Of a stretch of DNA of 64,000 nucleotides, positions 28,595 through 36,756 are shown piece by piece (position 1 is the stretch's first letter; each line of letters opens with the position of its first letter). Source of the stretch: Thermogutta terrifontis (lineage in GTDB: Bacteria; Planctomycetota; Planctomycetia; Pirellulales; Thermoguttaceae); the NCBI RefSeq assembly GCF_002277955.1, contig NZ_CP018477.1, positions 558,001 to 622,000 on the forward strand, in the 5' to 3' direction. A model generated the notes under the pieces. It had not been told where the DNA came from, did no database searches, and saw only the letters and a program-made list of their open reading frames with translations. Both the position numbers and the translations under genes were made by a program.

Positions 28595-29365
28595 ATGGCG
28601 ACTTTTCCCAATCACACTCCGCCAATTCTTCCGAACGAGCCGTTGTCCGTGCTCGCGAGCAAATCCCGTACCGAGCTTCAGACCTTGCTTGAGTTGGCCG
28701 CAAGACGTGCCTTTTTTCCGTAACAATGGAAGGAGCACTTGGAAGACCAGCCAACGTCTTTGTCGATCTGCGCAACATGATGTGTTGCGCAAGGCGACAT
28801 GCTCGGTTTGAGGTTCAAGTGGATTCGGCAGACAGTCCTATCAGAAACACTGTCGTGAACAACAGCGATAGACTCGCGAAATAGTGTTTCCTTGCCTGCG
28901 TCTTCATCGCCGGTCGGGGCGTCTCCTTCGTGGATGATCGTTGGTGGTGGTTTCGAGACTTGAGAGAGCCAAATGGTCTTGGATTTGCATCACCTGCTCC
29001 ACGACCTGAATCGCGTTCGTTGTAACGTCAAGAAGCTTGCGAAACCCAAGTGTGCCCCTGTGCGTTCTTACTTTTGAAGGACCGTTCAGAAGACTCATGT
29101 GGTCATCTGGAATGTCAAGAACGCCCGTGTTTTCTTGGCTTTTTTGCGGTTGAGTGTCATCCATCAACGGCAAAGCCAATTTGAGTTAACTGATGTCGTC
29201 CCTGGGTTTGCGGCAACGCTGAGGATAGGGGCAAAGCAGGCCCCCTTGACATGACGGAGGTTCTGGAAATCAAGAGAGGTACTGGTATCCTCAGAGATTT
29301 CTAACGGTAAACACTCACGGGGTTGTGATTAGATTCACCATTTGTCTGAAAAGGAGATTGGTCAA
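28595..29365. other. Intergenic region upstream of the DUF1559 operon
   Basis: A 771-bp gap. A minus-strand frame at 28904-29179 (91 residues, helical segment FRKLLDVTTNAIQVVEQVM, basic C-terminus) is open but has no ribosome binding site and no family I recognise, so I do not call it. The rest should hold the promoter of the DUF1559 operon and that of the DUF4405-like gene. No palindromic repeats are seen. Confidence 0.4.
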
Positions 29366-29896
29366 ATGCGTCAGACTTTGGGAATGCAAACATGGTCCGG
29401 GGCACTTACCATTGGTTCGTTCATCGTCATCTCCTTGACGGGCATCCTCATGTTTTTCCACATCAATATTGGATTGGTCAAGCTTGCTCACGAATGGCTG
29501 AGTTGGGTCTTCGTCGTCGCGGCCATTTGCCATGCGATCGTTCACTGGAAGCTCCTTCTGGGGTATTTTCGTAACCGGGCAGCCCTGGCCTTGATGGTGC
29601 CCATCCTCGTCCTCGGCGGCCTATCGCTGATCCCCGCTGGCGGGAATGGGCCGACACATCCCCTGGTCCAGGTCATGGCACGGCTGGAGCGTGCCCCCCT
29701 TGAATCCGTCGCAAAACTCGGCGAAAGCGATCCTTCCGCTGTGATTCAGACCTTGAAGGCATCGGGAATCGCAGTGGAGACCGCTGGCCAGACAATCGCG
29801 GAAATCGCCAACAAGAACGGCAAACGGCCTATGGATGTTTTGCTCATTCTCTTTTCGGACAGAAGCTTAACACAGCACAAATCCAGGAGGGGTTAA
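29366..29896 (+). CDS. DUF4405-like cytochrome b-type membrane protein
   Basis: A 176-residue inner-membrane protein. Three apolar helices (about 10-35, 42-65, 75-95) include GALTIGSFIVISLTGILMFFH and the His-rich AHEWLSWVFVVAAICHAIVHW, whose spaced His residues could ligate haem as in DUF4405 proteins. The C-terminal soluble part ends in a repeat-like IAEIANKNGKRPMDVLLIL. AAGGAG 9 bases upstream supports the start at 29366. The function is unknown; similar proteins are proposed to pass electrons across the membrane. It converges on the gene remnant on the other strand, overlapping it by 4 bases. Confidence 0.8.
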   Translation: MRQTLGMQTWSGALTIGSFIVISLTGILMFFHINIGLVKLAHEWLSWVFVVAAICHAIVHWKLLLGYFRNRAALALMVPILVLGGLSLIPAGGNGPTHPLVQVMARLERAPLESVAKLGESDPSAVIQTLKASGIAVETAGQTIAEIANKNGKRPMDVLLILFSDRSLTQHKSRRG

Positions 29897-30103
29897 TTCT
29901 GCATTTCCCAGACCACCTCCAACAGCGCCGGCTCATTCCCATCGACGGCTAACGTCCGCACAACCCAGGTGTTTCCTCTTCCTATCCGAACCAGGTATCG
30001 ACCGCGGAATCCCCGTACATGGTAAACCCCATTCTGATCCGTTTGGCCATCAGCGTGGGTCTTCCATTCCTCATGAATAAGCCGTTCAAGTTCTCGATAG
30101 GCA
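29893..30103 (-). pseudogene. C-terminal fragment of a GH10 xylanase-like gene, truncated by repeats
   Basis: About 70 codons on the minus strand end in TAA at 29893 and read YRELERLIHEEWKT, QTDQNGVYHVRGFRGRY and VVWEMQN. EWKT...TD..G.y..RGFrGrY is the C-terminal tail common in planctomycete endo-1,4-beta-xylanases of family GH10. Upstream of the tail the frame runs directly into palindromic repeats at about 30107, and no catalytic barrel exists nearby. The open frame continues through the repeats (to 30438), but that part is translated repeat. This looks like a gene whose 5' portion was deleted or displaced when repeats accumulated. Confidence 0.65.
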
Positions 30104-30600
30104 GAGGGGCACGCTTGTCGTGCCCGGTGAAATGGGAATGGATTATCGAACGTAGAACAACGGACCTGACGAGCAGGTCCCTCCGAGGCAGGTCCCGCCG
30201 AGAAAGATTTTGCGAAGGTCGGAGGGGCACGCTTGTCGTGCCCGGTGAAGCAAAATCGATGGTCCAACGTTGGAAAAAGCGGACCCGACAAGCGGGTCCC
30301 TCCGAAGCAGGTCCCGGCAAGAAAGGTTATGCGAAGGTCGGAGGGGCACGCTTGTCGTGCCCGGTGAAACAAAATCGATGGTCCAACGTTGGAAAAAGCG
30401 GACCCGACAAGCGGGTCCCTCCGACGATGTAGGGGCAATTCATGAATTGCCCCTACCGTTGAATCCTTCCCGTGCCCACAGAATGAAATGGGTTATCAAG
30501 GGTTGGAAAAGCGGACCTGACAAGCAGGTCCCTCCGAACACGGACCTGGTAGGCAGGCCCCTCCGGATACGGACGTGGCAAGCCGGTCGCTCCTGGAGAT
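30104..30600. repeat. Tandem palindromic repeat island
   Basis: Successive copies of a composite unit: GGGCACGCTTGTCGTGCCC, then GGTGAA.., a spacer containing CGATGGTCCAACGTTGG, then GGACCCGACAAGCGGGTCC. Two nearly identical copies start at about 30218 and 30339, with a more diverged one at 30107. An AATTCATGAATT palindrome with TAGGGG/CCCCTA ends lies at 30430-30455. Three further fixed-loop elements follow at about 30512-30595, two of them degenerate. No gene. Confidence 0.85.
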
Positions 30601-30686
30601 GACACGGTCCCCCAATTGCCGAACTGCTTTTGCCGGATTAGGCTTGGGAAAAGCGCGCCGTTTACAGCCCGGCCGTGCTTCGGGCA

Positions 30687-30741
30687 AATCCGAAAACCAA
30701 TGGCGTCCGAGAATTCACGCCAATTTTGAGGTTTTCGGATT
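30687..30741. other. Long imperfect hairpin upstream of serC
   Basis: AATCCGAAAACC (30687-30698) is exactly complementary to GGTTTTCGGATT (30730-30741). Inside it AATGGCGT pairs with ACGCCAATT apart from one bulge, leaving a loop of about 10 bases. It lies 134 bases before the serC start. With no T-tract it is not a plain terminator. It may be a leader structure or another mobile palindrome. Confidence 0.5.
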
Positions 30742-30875
30742 GGTTCTTTATGGCGAACAGCAATTGCCGAGCTGACAAAAGCCGTTCCACGCTAGATACC
30801 AGGTGATCGGCAAAGCGTGCCCGTCAGTCGTCGTAGACGTTTGAAAAACAAGGCAACAATCCCGAGGAGTTTGCG

Positions 30876-31982
30876 ATGGTGAAGCGTGTTTACAATTTTT
30901 CGCCCGGTCCCGCCATGTTACCTCTTCCCGCTCTGGAGGAGGCGCAGCGTGATTTGCTGGCCCTGCCGGGATTGGGCATGTCGATCCTGGAGATCAGTCA
31001 CCGTTCGCCAACGTTCAATGCCATTATCGAGGCCGCCGAGGCCAACCTCCGTCAGTTGCTGAAGATTCCGGACGATTACGCCGTGCTCTTCATGCAGGGT
31101 GGTGCACGGCTGCAATTCGGCATGATCCCGATGAATTTTTTGCGGAAGACCGGGCGGCCGGCATCCTACATCGTCACCGGTTCCTGGAGTAAGCTCGCTG
31201 CCAGCGAAGCCCAGACGCAGGGGCAGGTTCACATCGCGTGGGATGGCAAAGCGACCAACTATGATCGAGTTCCCACCAACGAGCAATTGAACATCGATCC
31301 TAATTCTGTGTACGTGTATATTTGTTCCAATGAGACGATTGCCGGGGTGCAATTCCCGACCGAGCCGGAAACCGGCGGACTGCCGCTCGTCTGCGATGCC
31401 TCTTCGGAGTTGCTTTCCCGGCCGGTGGACCTCCCCCGGTACGGCATCCTCTACGCCTGCGCCCAGAAGAATCTTGGCCCGGCGGGCGTGACGGTGGTCA
31501 TCATCCGGAAAGACTTCCTCGATATGTGCCCGGATGATTTGCCCTCGATGCTCAATTACAAGCGTTTTGCGGAGGAGAAGTCGCTGTTGAATACGCCGCC
31601 GGTCTTTGCCGTCTATATGGTGAAGCTTGTGACGGACTGGCTCATCCGGGAGTTTGGCAACCTGGAAAAGGTGAAGCAGTTCAACGAAGAGAAGGCCCAG
31701 CTCATTTACGACGTTATCGATCGCTGCCAGGGTTTCTACACCGTTCACGCCGCGCCGGGAAGCCGCTCCGCGATGAACATCGCTTTTCGACTGCCAAATG
31801 GCGATCTGGAGAAGGAATTCCTCAAACAGGCGGAGAGCCGTGGCCTGTGCAACCTCCAGGGGCATCGCTCGGTTGGTGGGTGCCGCGCATCGATCTACAA
31901 CGCCATGCCACGGGAAGGCGTCGTGGCCCTGCGGGATTTCATGCTCGAATTCTACGAGGCCAATCGCAACAAGGTCGGATGA
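30876..31982 (+). CDS. serC: Phosphoserine aminotransferase
   Basis: PLP enzyme that converts 3-phosphohydroxypyruvate and glutamate to phosphoserine in serine synthesis. The 368-residue protein begins MVKRVYNFSPGPAMLPLPAL, the family N-terminus. It has ISHRSPTFNAIIEAAE, LFMQGGARLQFGMIPMNFL (phosphate-binding region), VCDASSELLSRPVD (Asp to the PLP nitrogen) and YACAQKNLGPAGVTVVII, in which the Lys forms the Schiff base. The C-terminal HRSVGGCRASIYNAMP binds substrate. GAGGAG 6 bases upstream confirms the start at 30876. The length is normal and it stands as a single gene. Confidence 0.96.
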   Translation: MVKRVYNFSPGPAMLPLPALEEAQRDLLALPGLGMSILEISHRSPTFNAIIEAAEANLRQLLKIPDDYAVLFMQGGARLQFGMIPMNFLRKTGRPASYIVTGSWSKLAASEAQTQGQVHIAWDGKATNYDRVPTNEQLNIDPNSVYVYICSNETIAGVQFPTEPETGGLPLVCDASSELLSRPVDLPRYGILYACAQKNLGPAGVTVVIIRKDFLDMCPDDLPSMLNYKRFAEEKSLLNTPPVFAVYMVKLVTDWLIREFGNLEKVKQFNEEKAQLIYDVIDRCQGFYTVHAAPGSRSAMNIAFRLPNGDLEKEFLKQAESRGLCNLQGHRSVGGCRASIYNAMPREGVVALRDFMLEFYEANRNKVG

Positions 31983-32063
31983 AGGTCCGCGGAATTTGGT
32001 TCGCCTTTCCCGCTGCGGGTTTCGCGCCGGCCAACGGGCGTGATAATCGACAGATGTTCTGGT

Positions 32064-32182
32064 CGTGCCTCAGGGTTGGTAATGGGCAACCCAACGAGGC
32101 GTGCATCGTCAAACGATGCAAAGGCAAACCGCCGTGCAAAAGGCGGAGCTGTGTCGCCGACGGCACGGAAAACGGGTTTTCG
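32064..32182 (+). ncRNA. Candidate structured leader with four consecutive hairpins
   Basis: Between serC and the helicase gene four stems follow one another. First, CGTGCCTC (32064-32071) with GAGGCGTG (32096-32103), enclosing GGGTTG/CAACCC (32073-32078 with 32087-32092). Second, TGCATCGT/ACGATGCA (32102-32109 with 32113-32120), a perfect 8-bp stem with a 3-base loop. Third, CCGCC/GGCGG (32129-32133 with 32142-32146). Fourth, GAAAAC/GTTTTC (32168-32173 with 32176-32181). Stems one and two share two bases and may be alternatives. The unpaired GCAAAGGCAAACC resembles part of a c-di-GMP-I riboswitch, but the second conserved half is absent. The strand is assigned from the downstream gene. Confidence 0.4.
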
Positions 32183-32271
32183 GCAAGTGGCAGAATTCGG
32201 CTGCATTACCGGGATCTGATACATAAGAGCAAGATTTGGTGGCAGATTCTTCATATTTCAGGGACGGTTCC

Positions 32272-34509
32272 ATGCATGATGACTTACTGGCTCGTCTGAC
32301 CCCGGCGCAACGGGAGGCGGTGACACACGTGGAGGGGCCCCTGCTTGTCCTGGCCGGCCCAGGAAGCGGCAAGACGCGGGTCATCACCTATCGGATTGCC
32401 TATCTTCTCCGGTTGGGCATCCCCGACACGAGCATTCTGGGGTTGACGTTCACCAACAAAGCGGCCCAGGAGATGCAAAGCCGCGTGCAGCAACTTGTGC
32501 CCGGGGCTCGGGTGTGGCTGGGAACTTTTCACCGATTCGCCGCCCAAACGTTGCGCAAGTATGCCAACCTTGTGGGACTGGAATCACACTTCACGATCTA
32601 CGACAAGGACGACAGTCTGCGTGCCCTGCGTTCGGTGATTGCCGATGCCCGAATTGATCTGGGCTCCTACAGTCCCGAGGCGGTCGCCCATGCCATCAGC
32701 GGTGCCAAAAGCGCTCTGCTAACACCCCAGAATTACGAACCGCGGGATGGTTCGCCGCTGGGAGAGCTCGTCGCGCGGATTTACCCGCTTTATCAGGAAC
32801 GGCTACGGCGGTCCAACGCGGTGGATTTTGATGATTTGCTGATGTACCTCGCCCTCCTCCTGCGGCAATCGCCGGAGATACGCCACCGCCTGGATGCAAC
32901 CTATCGCTTCGTCATGGTCGACGAATACCAGGACACAAATCTTGTGCAGTACGCCATTGCCCGGGCGATCTCGGTGGAGTACCCCAACCTGGCCGTTACC
33001 GGGGATCCGGATCAATCGATTTATGGATGGCGGGGCGCGAATCTCAACAACATCCTCGAGTTTGAAAAGGATTTCCCCAACGTTCGTGTTGTGCGGCTGG
33101 AACAAAATTACCGCAGCACAAAACGGATTCTTGCGGTCGCGGCGAAACTGATCGCCCATAATGTGCGGCGAAAAGAAAAAGACCTCTTTACCGACAACGA
33201 AGAGGGACGCCCAGTCCGGCTGGTGACTTATGCGGACAATCAAGAGGAAGCGGAAGATATTGCTGAGCAGATTGCCCGGGCGATTCAACGTGGCGAGCGG
33301 CGTCCCCGTGATTTCGCGATTTTCTACCGGATGAACGCCCTGTCTCGCGGTTTTGAAATCGCACTCCGGGAACGCGGTATTCCTTACCAGATTGTTAACG
33401 GTGTCGAGTTTTTCCAGCGCAAGGAAATAAAAGACGTTATCGCTTACCTGCAACTGATCAACAATCCGCGGGACGATGTGGCGTTTCTGCGGGTGATCAA
33501 CACCCCGCCCCGATCCATCGGTGAAACGAGTGTGCGGCGCCTGCGGGAGTTTGCCGCTGCGCACGGGCTTTGTCTGCTGGAGGCCGCCCGCCGTGCCGAC
33601 GCCATCCCGGAATTCAGCCTCCGTACCATGGGGGCATTCCGGGCATTCGTCAATCTTTACGACCGGCTTGTGGCCGCCGCCCAGGGGTCCGTGGAGGAAT
33701 TGCTGGGGCTGGTGCTCACCGAAACCGGCTATCGCGAGTACCTGGAAAGATCCCAGCACATGGAAGATCAGGAGCGGTTGGCGAATATCGAGGAACTTCT
33801 CACCGTGGCCCGCCAGTTCGACGAGCGCTCCGGAGAAGCTGCCAGTCTGGAATCGTTCCTCGAAGAGACCTCGCTGGTCAGCGACACCGACGCACTCGAC
33901 GAGAGTGCCGACCGGGTGACGCTCATGACGCTCCACGCATCCAAGGGCCTGGAGTTTCCCGTGGTGTTTCTGGTGGCGTGCGAACAGGGCATCCTTCCCC
34001 ACGAACGCAGCCGCAACGACATGGATGAACTGGAAGAAGAACGCCGGCTCATGTTTGTCGGCATCACCCGGGCTAAGCAGGAATTGCAGATCAGCATGGC
34101 CGAGTACCGGGACTTTCGGGGCCAGCGCAAGCTGACCATCCCCAGCCAGTTTTTGATGGAATTGCCTCGCGAACATCTGGAAATTATCACGTCTTCCAGG
34201 GTGGCGACCCGGCCCGCATCGTGGGTGGGTACCAGTCCGGCTCCGCAATCCGTTTTCCGCGGCTCGACCTGGGAGGCTCCGCGCCGCACCAGTGCTATGC
34301 CGCCATCCCCACCGCGGCGTGCTCAAGGTGGCGCGCTGACTCCCGACGATTTCGTGCTCAATATGTCGGTCGTGCATCCTCGGTACGGCGTGGGCCGGAT
34401 TGTGGCCCTCAGCGGTTCGGGCGACGCCCGCAAGGCCACCGTGGATTTCGGCGGTGCTATCGGCAAAATGAAATTCATCCTCTCTCAAAGTCCGCTGCGT
34501 CCGAAGTAA
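32272..34509 (+). CDS. UvrD/PcrA-type superfamily 1 DNA helicase
   Basis: ATP-dependent 3'-5' DNA helicase of the UvrD/PcrA/Rep group, acting in repair and removal of protein roadblocks. The 745-residue protein starts MHDDLLARLTPAQREAV. It contains motif I AGPGSGKTR, Ia LGLTFTNKAAQEM, II VDEYQDTN, III TGDPDQSIYGWRGA, IV QNYRST, V MTLHASKGLEFPVVF with CEQGILPH, and VI EERRLMFVGITRAK. The C-terminal ~60 residues (VVHPRYGVGRIVALSGSG and VDFGGAIGKMKFIL) form a Tudor-like tail as in PcrA that can contact RNA polymerase. Start at 32272 because AGGGA lies upstream and the family N-terminus begins there. A hairpin-rich leader precedes it. Confidence 0.95.
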   Translation: MHDDLLARLTPAQREAVTHVEGPLLVLAGPGSGKTRVITYRIAYLLRLGIPDTSILGLTFTNKAAQEMQSRVQQLVPGARVWLGTFHRFAAQTLRKYANLVGLESHFTIYDKDDSLRALRSVIADARIDLGSYSPEAVAHAISGAKSALLTPQNYEPRDGSPLGELVARIYPLYQERLRRSNAVDFDDLLMYLALLLRQSPEIRHRLDATYRFVMVDEYQDTNLVQYAIARAISVEYPNLAVTGDPDQSIYGWRGANLNNILEFEKDFPNVRVVRLEQNYRSTKRILAVAAKLIAHNVRRKEKDLFTDNEEGRPVRLVTYADNQEEAEDIAEQIARAIQRGERRPRDFAIFYRMNALSRGFEIALRERGIPYQIVNGVEFFQRKEIKDVIAYLQLINNPRDDVAFLRVINTPPRSIGETSVRRLREFAAAHGLCLLEAARRADAIPEFSLRTMGAFRAFVNLYDRLVAAAQGSVEELLGLVLTETGYREYLERSQHMEDQERLANIEELLTVARQFDERSGEAASLESFLEETSLVSDTDALDESADRVTLMTLHASKGLEFPVVFLVACEQGILPHERSRNDMDELEEERRLMFVGITRAKQELQISMAEYRDFRGQRKLTIPSQFLMELPREHLEIITSSRVATRPASWVGTSPAPQSVFRGSTWEAPRRTSAMPPSPPRRAQGGALTPDDFVLNMSVVHPRYGVGRIVALSGSGDARKATVDFGGAIGKMKFILSQSPLRPK

Positions 34510-34546
34510 CACTCCGCTTCATTGCCAGACGAGAGGGATCTTACGG

Positions 34547-35323
34547 ATGAACGAAGAACACCAAGGCGATGCGGTCCATTCACAACCGGAAGAGTTGTCC
34601 AAACGATGGCGTCCTTTGCCCGCCATCGAGCGGCGTGTCCTCGGCGTGCTCGTGGAAAAGGCCAAAACGGTCCCTTCCTCCTATCCCATGACGCTCAACG
34701 CCATCGTCACCGGTTGCAACCAGAAGAGCAACCGCGACCCCGTCATGGAACTTACGGAAGAGGTCGTGGAGCGGGCACTGGACAATCTCCGCCAAATGGG
34801 TGCGGTGGGAATTGTTCAGGGTGTGGGTCGGGTGGATAAATACCGCCACTATCTTTATGAGTGGCTGGGGGTCAACAAAGAAGAACTGGCGATCATCGCC
34901 GAACTGCTTCTTCGCGGTCCCCAGACCGAAGGCGAACTCCGCGCCCATGCCTCCCGCATGGACCCCATCCCTGATCTACCCACCCTCCGCCAGCATCTGG
35001 ACTCGCTCAAGGAGAAGGGACTGATCATCGATCTGACGCCACCCGGGCGGGGACACGTTGTGGCCCACAATCTCTACCCCGAGCCGGAACTGGCACGACT
35101 CAAGCAGCGGTACTCGGCCGTGGCCGTTCGGGAGCCATCCGTTTCGGCCTCTGACGCCCCGGAGAGCTCGGCCACGTTCAGCGATGTTCCCGGCCCCGTC
35201 GCATCTTCTCCGGAAGTCGAAGAACTCCGTCAGGAACTCAACGAGTTGAAACAAACGGTGGCCGGTATCCTCCAGGAGCTGGCCACCATCAAAAAAGAAC
35301 TGGGGCTGAACGGCGAATCCTGA
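34547..35323 (+). CDS. YceH/DUF480-family winged-helix protein
   Basis: A 258-residue cytosolic protein of the UPF0502 (YceH) family, with two tandem winged-helix domains and unknown function. The first (about 24-105) contains LPAIERRVLGVLVEKAKTV, YPMTLNAIVTGCNQKSNRDP and VDKYRHYLYEWLGV. The second (about 108-185) contains ELAIIAELLLRGPQTEGELRAHA. A Ser/Pro-rich linker leads to a short coiled coil (VEELRQELNELKQTVAG). GAGGGA precedes the ATG at 34547. It follows the helicase by 37 bases on the same strand and is probably co-transcribed. Confidence 0.92.
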   Translation: MNEEHQGDAVHSQPEELSKRWRPLPAIERRVLGVLVEKAKTVPSSYPMTLNAIVTGCNQKSNRDPVMELTEEVVERALDNLRQMGAVGIVQGVGRVDKYRHYLYEWLGVNKEELAIIAELLLRGPQTEGELRAHASRMDPIPDLPTLRQHLDSLKEKGLIIDLTPPGRGHVVAHNLYPEPELARLKQRYSAVAVREPSVSASDAPESSATFSDVPGPVASSPEVEELRQELNELKQTVAGILQELATIKKELGLNGES

Positions 35324-35373
35324 GCGGCGGGCGCATCCTCCGCGGATCAATCGGCACCTTCCGCCCGGCAACA

Positions 35374-36630
35374 TCAGGTGAAAAGGGGGACTTCGGAAAA
35401 CTGTGAGCCCAGAATCGGTTGGCTTGGCACACCCAACCAGCGATTCAAAAACGTGGCATAGAGGGAGCGAAAATCCACCTGGTGTTTGACGCCTCCATTC
35501 TCGACCTGGTCGAGCGGGGGATGCTTGCCGATCAAACCACCGTGGATGGCTCCCCCCATGACAAAGACCGGGGCCGCCGAGCCGTGATCAGTCCCTTTCC
35601 GTCCGTTTTCACGAATTGTCCGCCCAAACTCCGAATACGTATAAACAACCACCCGTTCCAGGAGCCGATCGCGCTGGAGGGCTCGTCCAAAAGCGGCCAG
35701 GCCACTGGCGAGCTCACCAAGCAGGGCACCATGATTGGCGGCCTGAAGGGCATGGGTGTCGAAGCTGCCCGGCTCGGTTCCGCCCAGGTCCACGCAGAAG
35801 ATGCGGATGCCCAGGTCCGCGCGAATCAGGGCCGTCACGCATGCCAGTTGCTGGCCGAAATACGTATCAGGAAAATCCTCATGGCGAACCGAGGAAAGAA
35901 CGGCCTCCAATCGTCCCAGATCCCGAGCAGCCTGTTCCCGCGCCGCTGCCACCCGATCCAGGAGGGATGCACTGGTCGTCAGCCGGGAACTTGCCCGGGC
36001 TAATCCTTCACGCAGATTCTGCAGCGCGTCTCGCCCGGCAGGAAAAGCAAAGAGTTCTTCCGGCTTCTGGCACCGCACCGCAGGCCGATGATGGCCGAGC
36101 ATGGTCGTCGGCACCGGAATTCGGCCGGTGAACACTCCCCGCGTGGTCGCGCCCTGCGCGTGATCCGGAAGCGATTCCTCAAACCAGTGATCGAGCAGTC
36201 GGCCCAGCCAACCTGTTTCGCCGAGTGGGTCCTCGGGCCGAGCCGTCTGCCAGATTTCCATCGAGCGTTCGTGTGCTCCGGACGGATTGGGGTACCCCAC
36301 TCCCTGGACGACGGCGAGGTGTCCTCCTTCCCACAACTCCATCCAGGGACGCAGTGCCGGATGAAAGCCCACCGCGTCCTGGAGTTTGATCACCTCAGCC
36401 TCTCGAAGTGCCAGGGTGGGGCGCTGCCGATGATAGTGGTCATCCTCATAGGGAACGACTGTATTGAGCCCGTCATTTCCGCCCGCCATCTGAACGGCTA
36501 CGAGAATGGTCTCGTCCTTTGCCCGTGACAATTGCGTGCCCGTGTGGGCCAGGACCGCGGGAATCGGTGCGGTGGCACCGACTGCTACCGCCGCTCCGGA
36601 AACTTTGAGGAAATCACGCCGCGTCCACAT
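35374..36630 (-). CDS. DUF1501 protein, Tat-exported
   Basis: A 418-residue member of the DUF1501 family, an alkaline phosphatase/sulfatase-like fold of unknown activity that is abundant in planctomycetes. The N-terminus MWTRRDFLKVSGAAVAVGA is a twin-arginine leader. The body contains LVAVQMAGGNDGLNTVVPYED, GYPNPSGAHERSMEIWQTA, DTHALQAANHGALLGELA and VYTYSEFGRTIRENGRKGTDHG, the metal-site-like segments typical of the family. GAGGATGG precedes the start. It follows the DUF1800 gene by 126 bases; the DUF1800-DUF1501 order is conserved in many bacteria, and the products are thought to act together at the cell envelope. Confidence 0.92.
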   Translation of the reverse strand: MWTRRDFLKVSGAAVAVGATAPIPAVLAHTGTQLSRAKDETILVAVQMAGGNDGLNTVVPYEDDHYHRQRPTLALREAEVIKLQDAVGFHPALRPWMELWEGGHLAVVQGVGYPNPSGAHERSMEIWQTARPEDPLGETGWLGRLLDHWFEESLPDHAQGATTRGVFTGRIPVPTTMLGHHRPAVRCQKPEELFAFPAGRDALQNLREGLARASSRLTTSASLLDRVAAAREQAARDLGRLEAVLSSVRHEDFPDTYFGQQLACVTALIRADLGIRIFCVDLGGTEPGSFDTHALQAANHGALLGELASGLAAFGRALQRDRLLERVVVYTYSEFGRTIRENGRKGTDHGSAAPVFVMGGAIHGGLIGKHPPLDQVENGGVKHQVDFRSLYATFLNRWLGVPSQPILGSQFSEVPLFT

Positions 36631-36756
36631 GGGTATCCATCCTCGCTATTTGACCAAGTTGGGTTCGCTCCAAAGCTTGACGGTGTTTTGACCGGCAATC
36701 ATCACGCTCGGCCGGCCGCTAATACCAGGCCAGCACGGTTGTTTTTCGACCATCGC

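Noticed and set aside
28904-29179. 91-residue minus-strand protein upstream of the DUF1559 gene
   Set aside because: No ribosome binding site, no recognised family and a TTG start; kept only as a remark on the gap.
29893-30438. A complete 181-codon gene on the minus strand
   Set aside because: Only the last ~70 codons look like protein; the rest is translated palindromic repeat.
32103-32165. c-di-GMP-I (GEMM) riboswitch
   Set aside because: GCAAAGGCAAACC plus a following stem resembles the first half, but the conserved second half (GACGCAAAGCC) and the tetraloop/receptor features are not present, so the known family is not supported.
32803-34512. 569-codon minus-strand frame opposite the UvrD helicase
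   Set aside because: It is an antisense shadow; the helicase motifs on the plus strand are complete.
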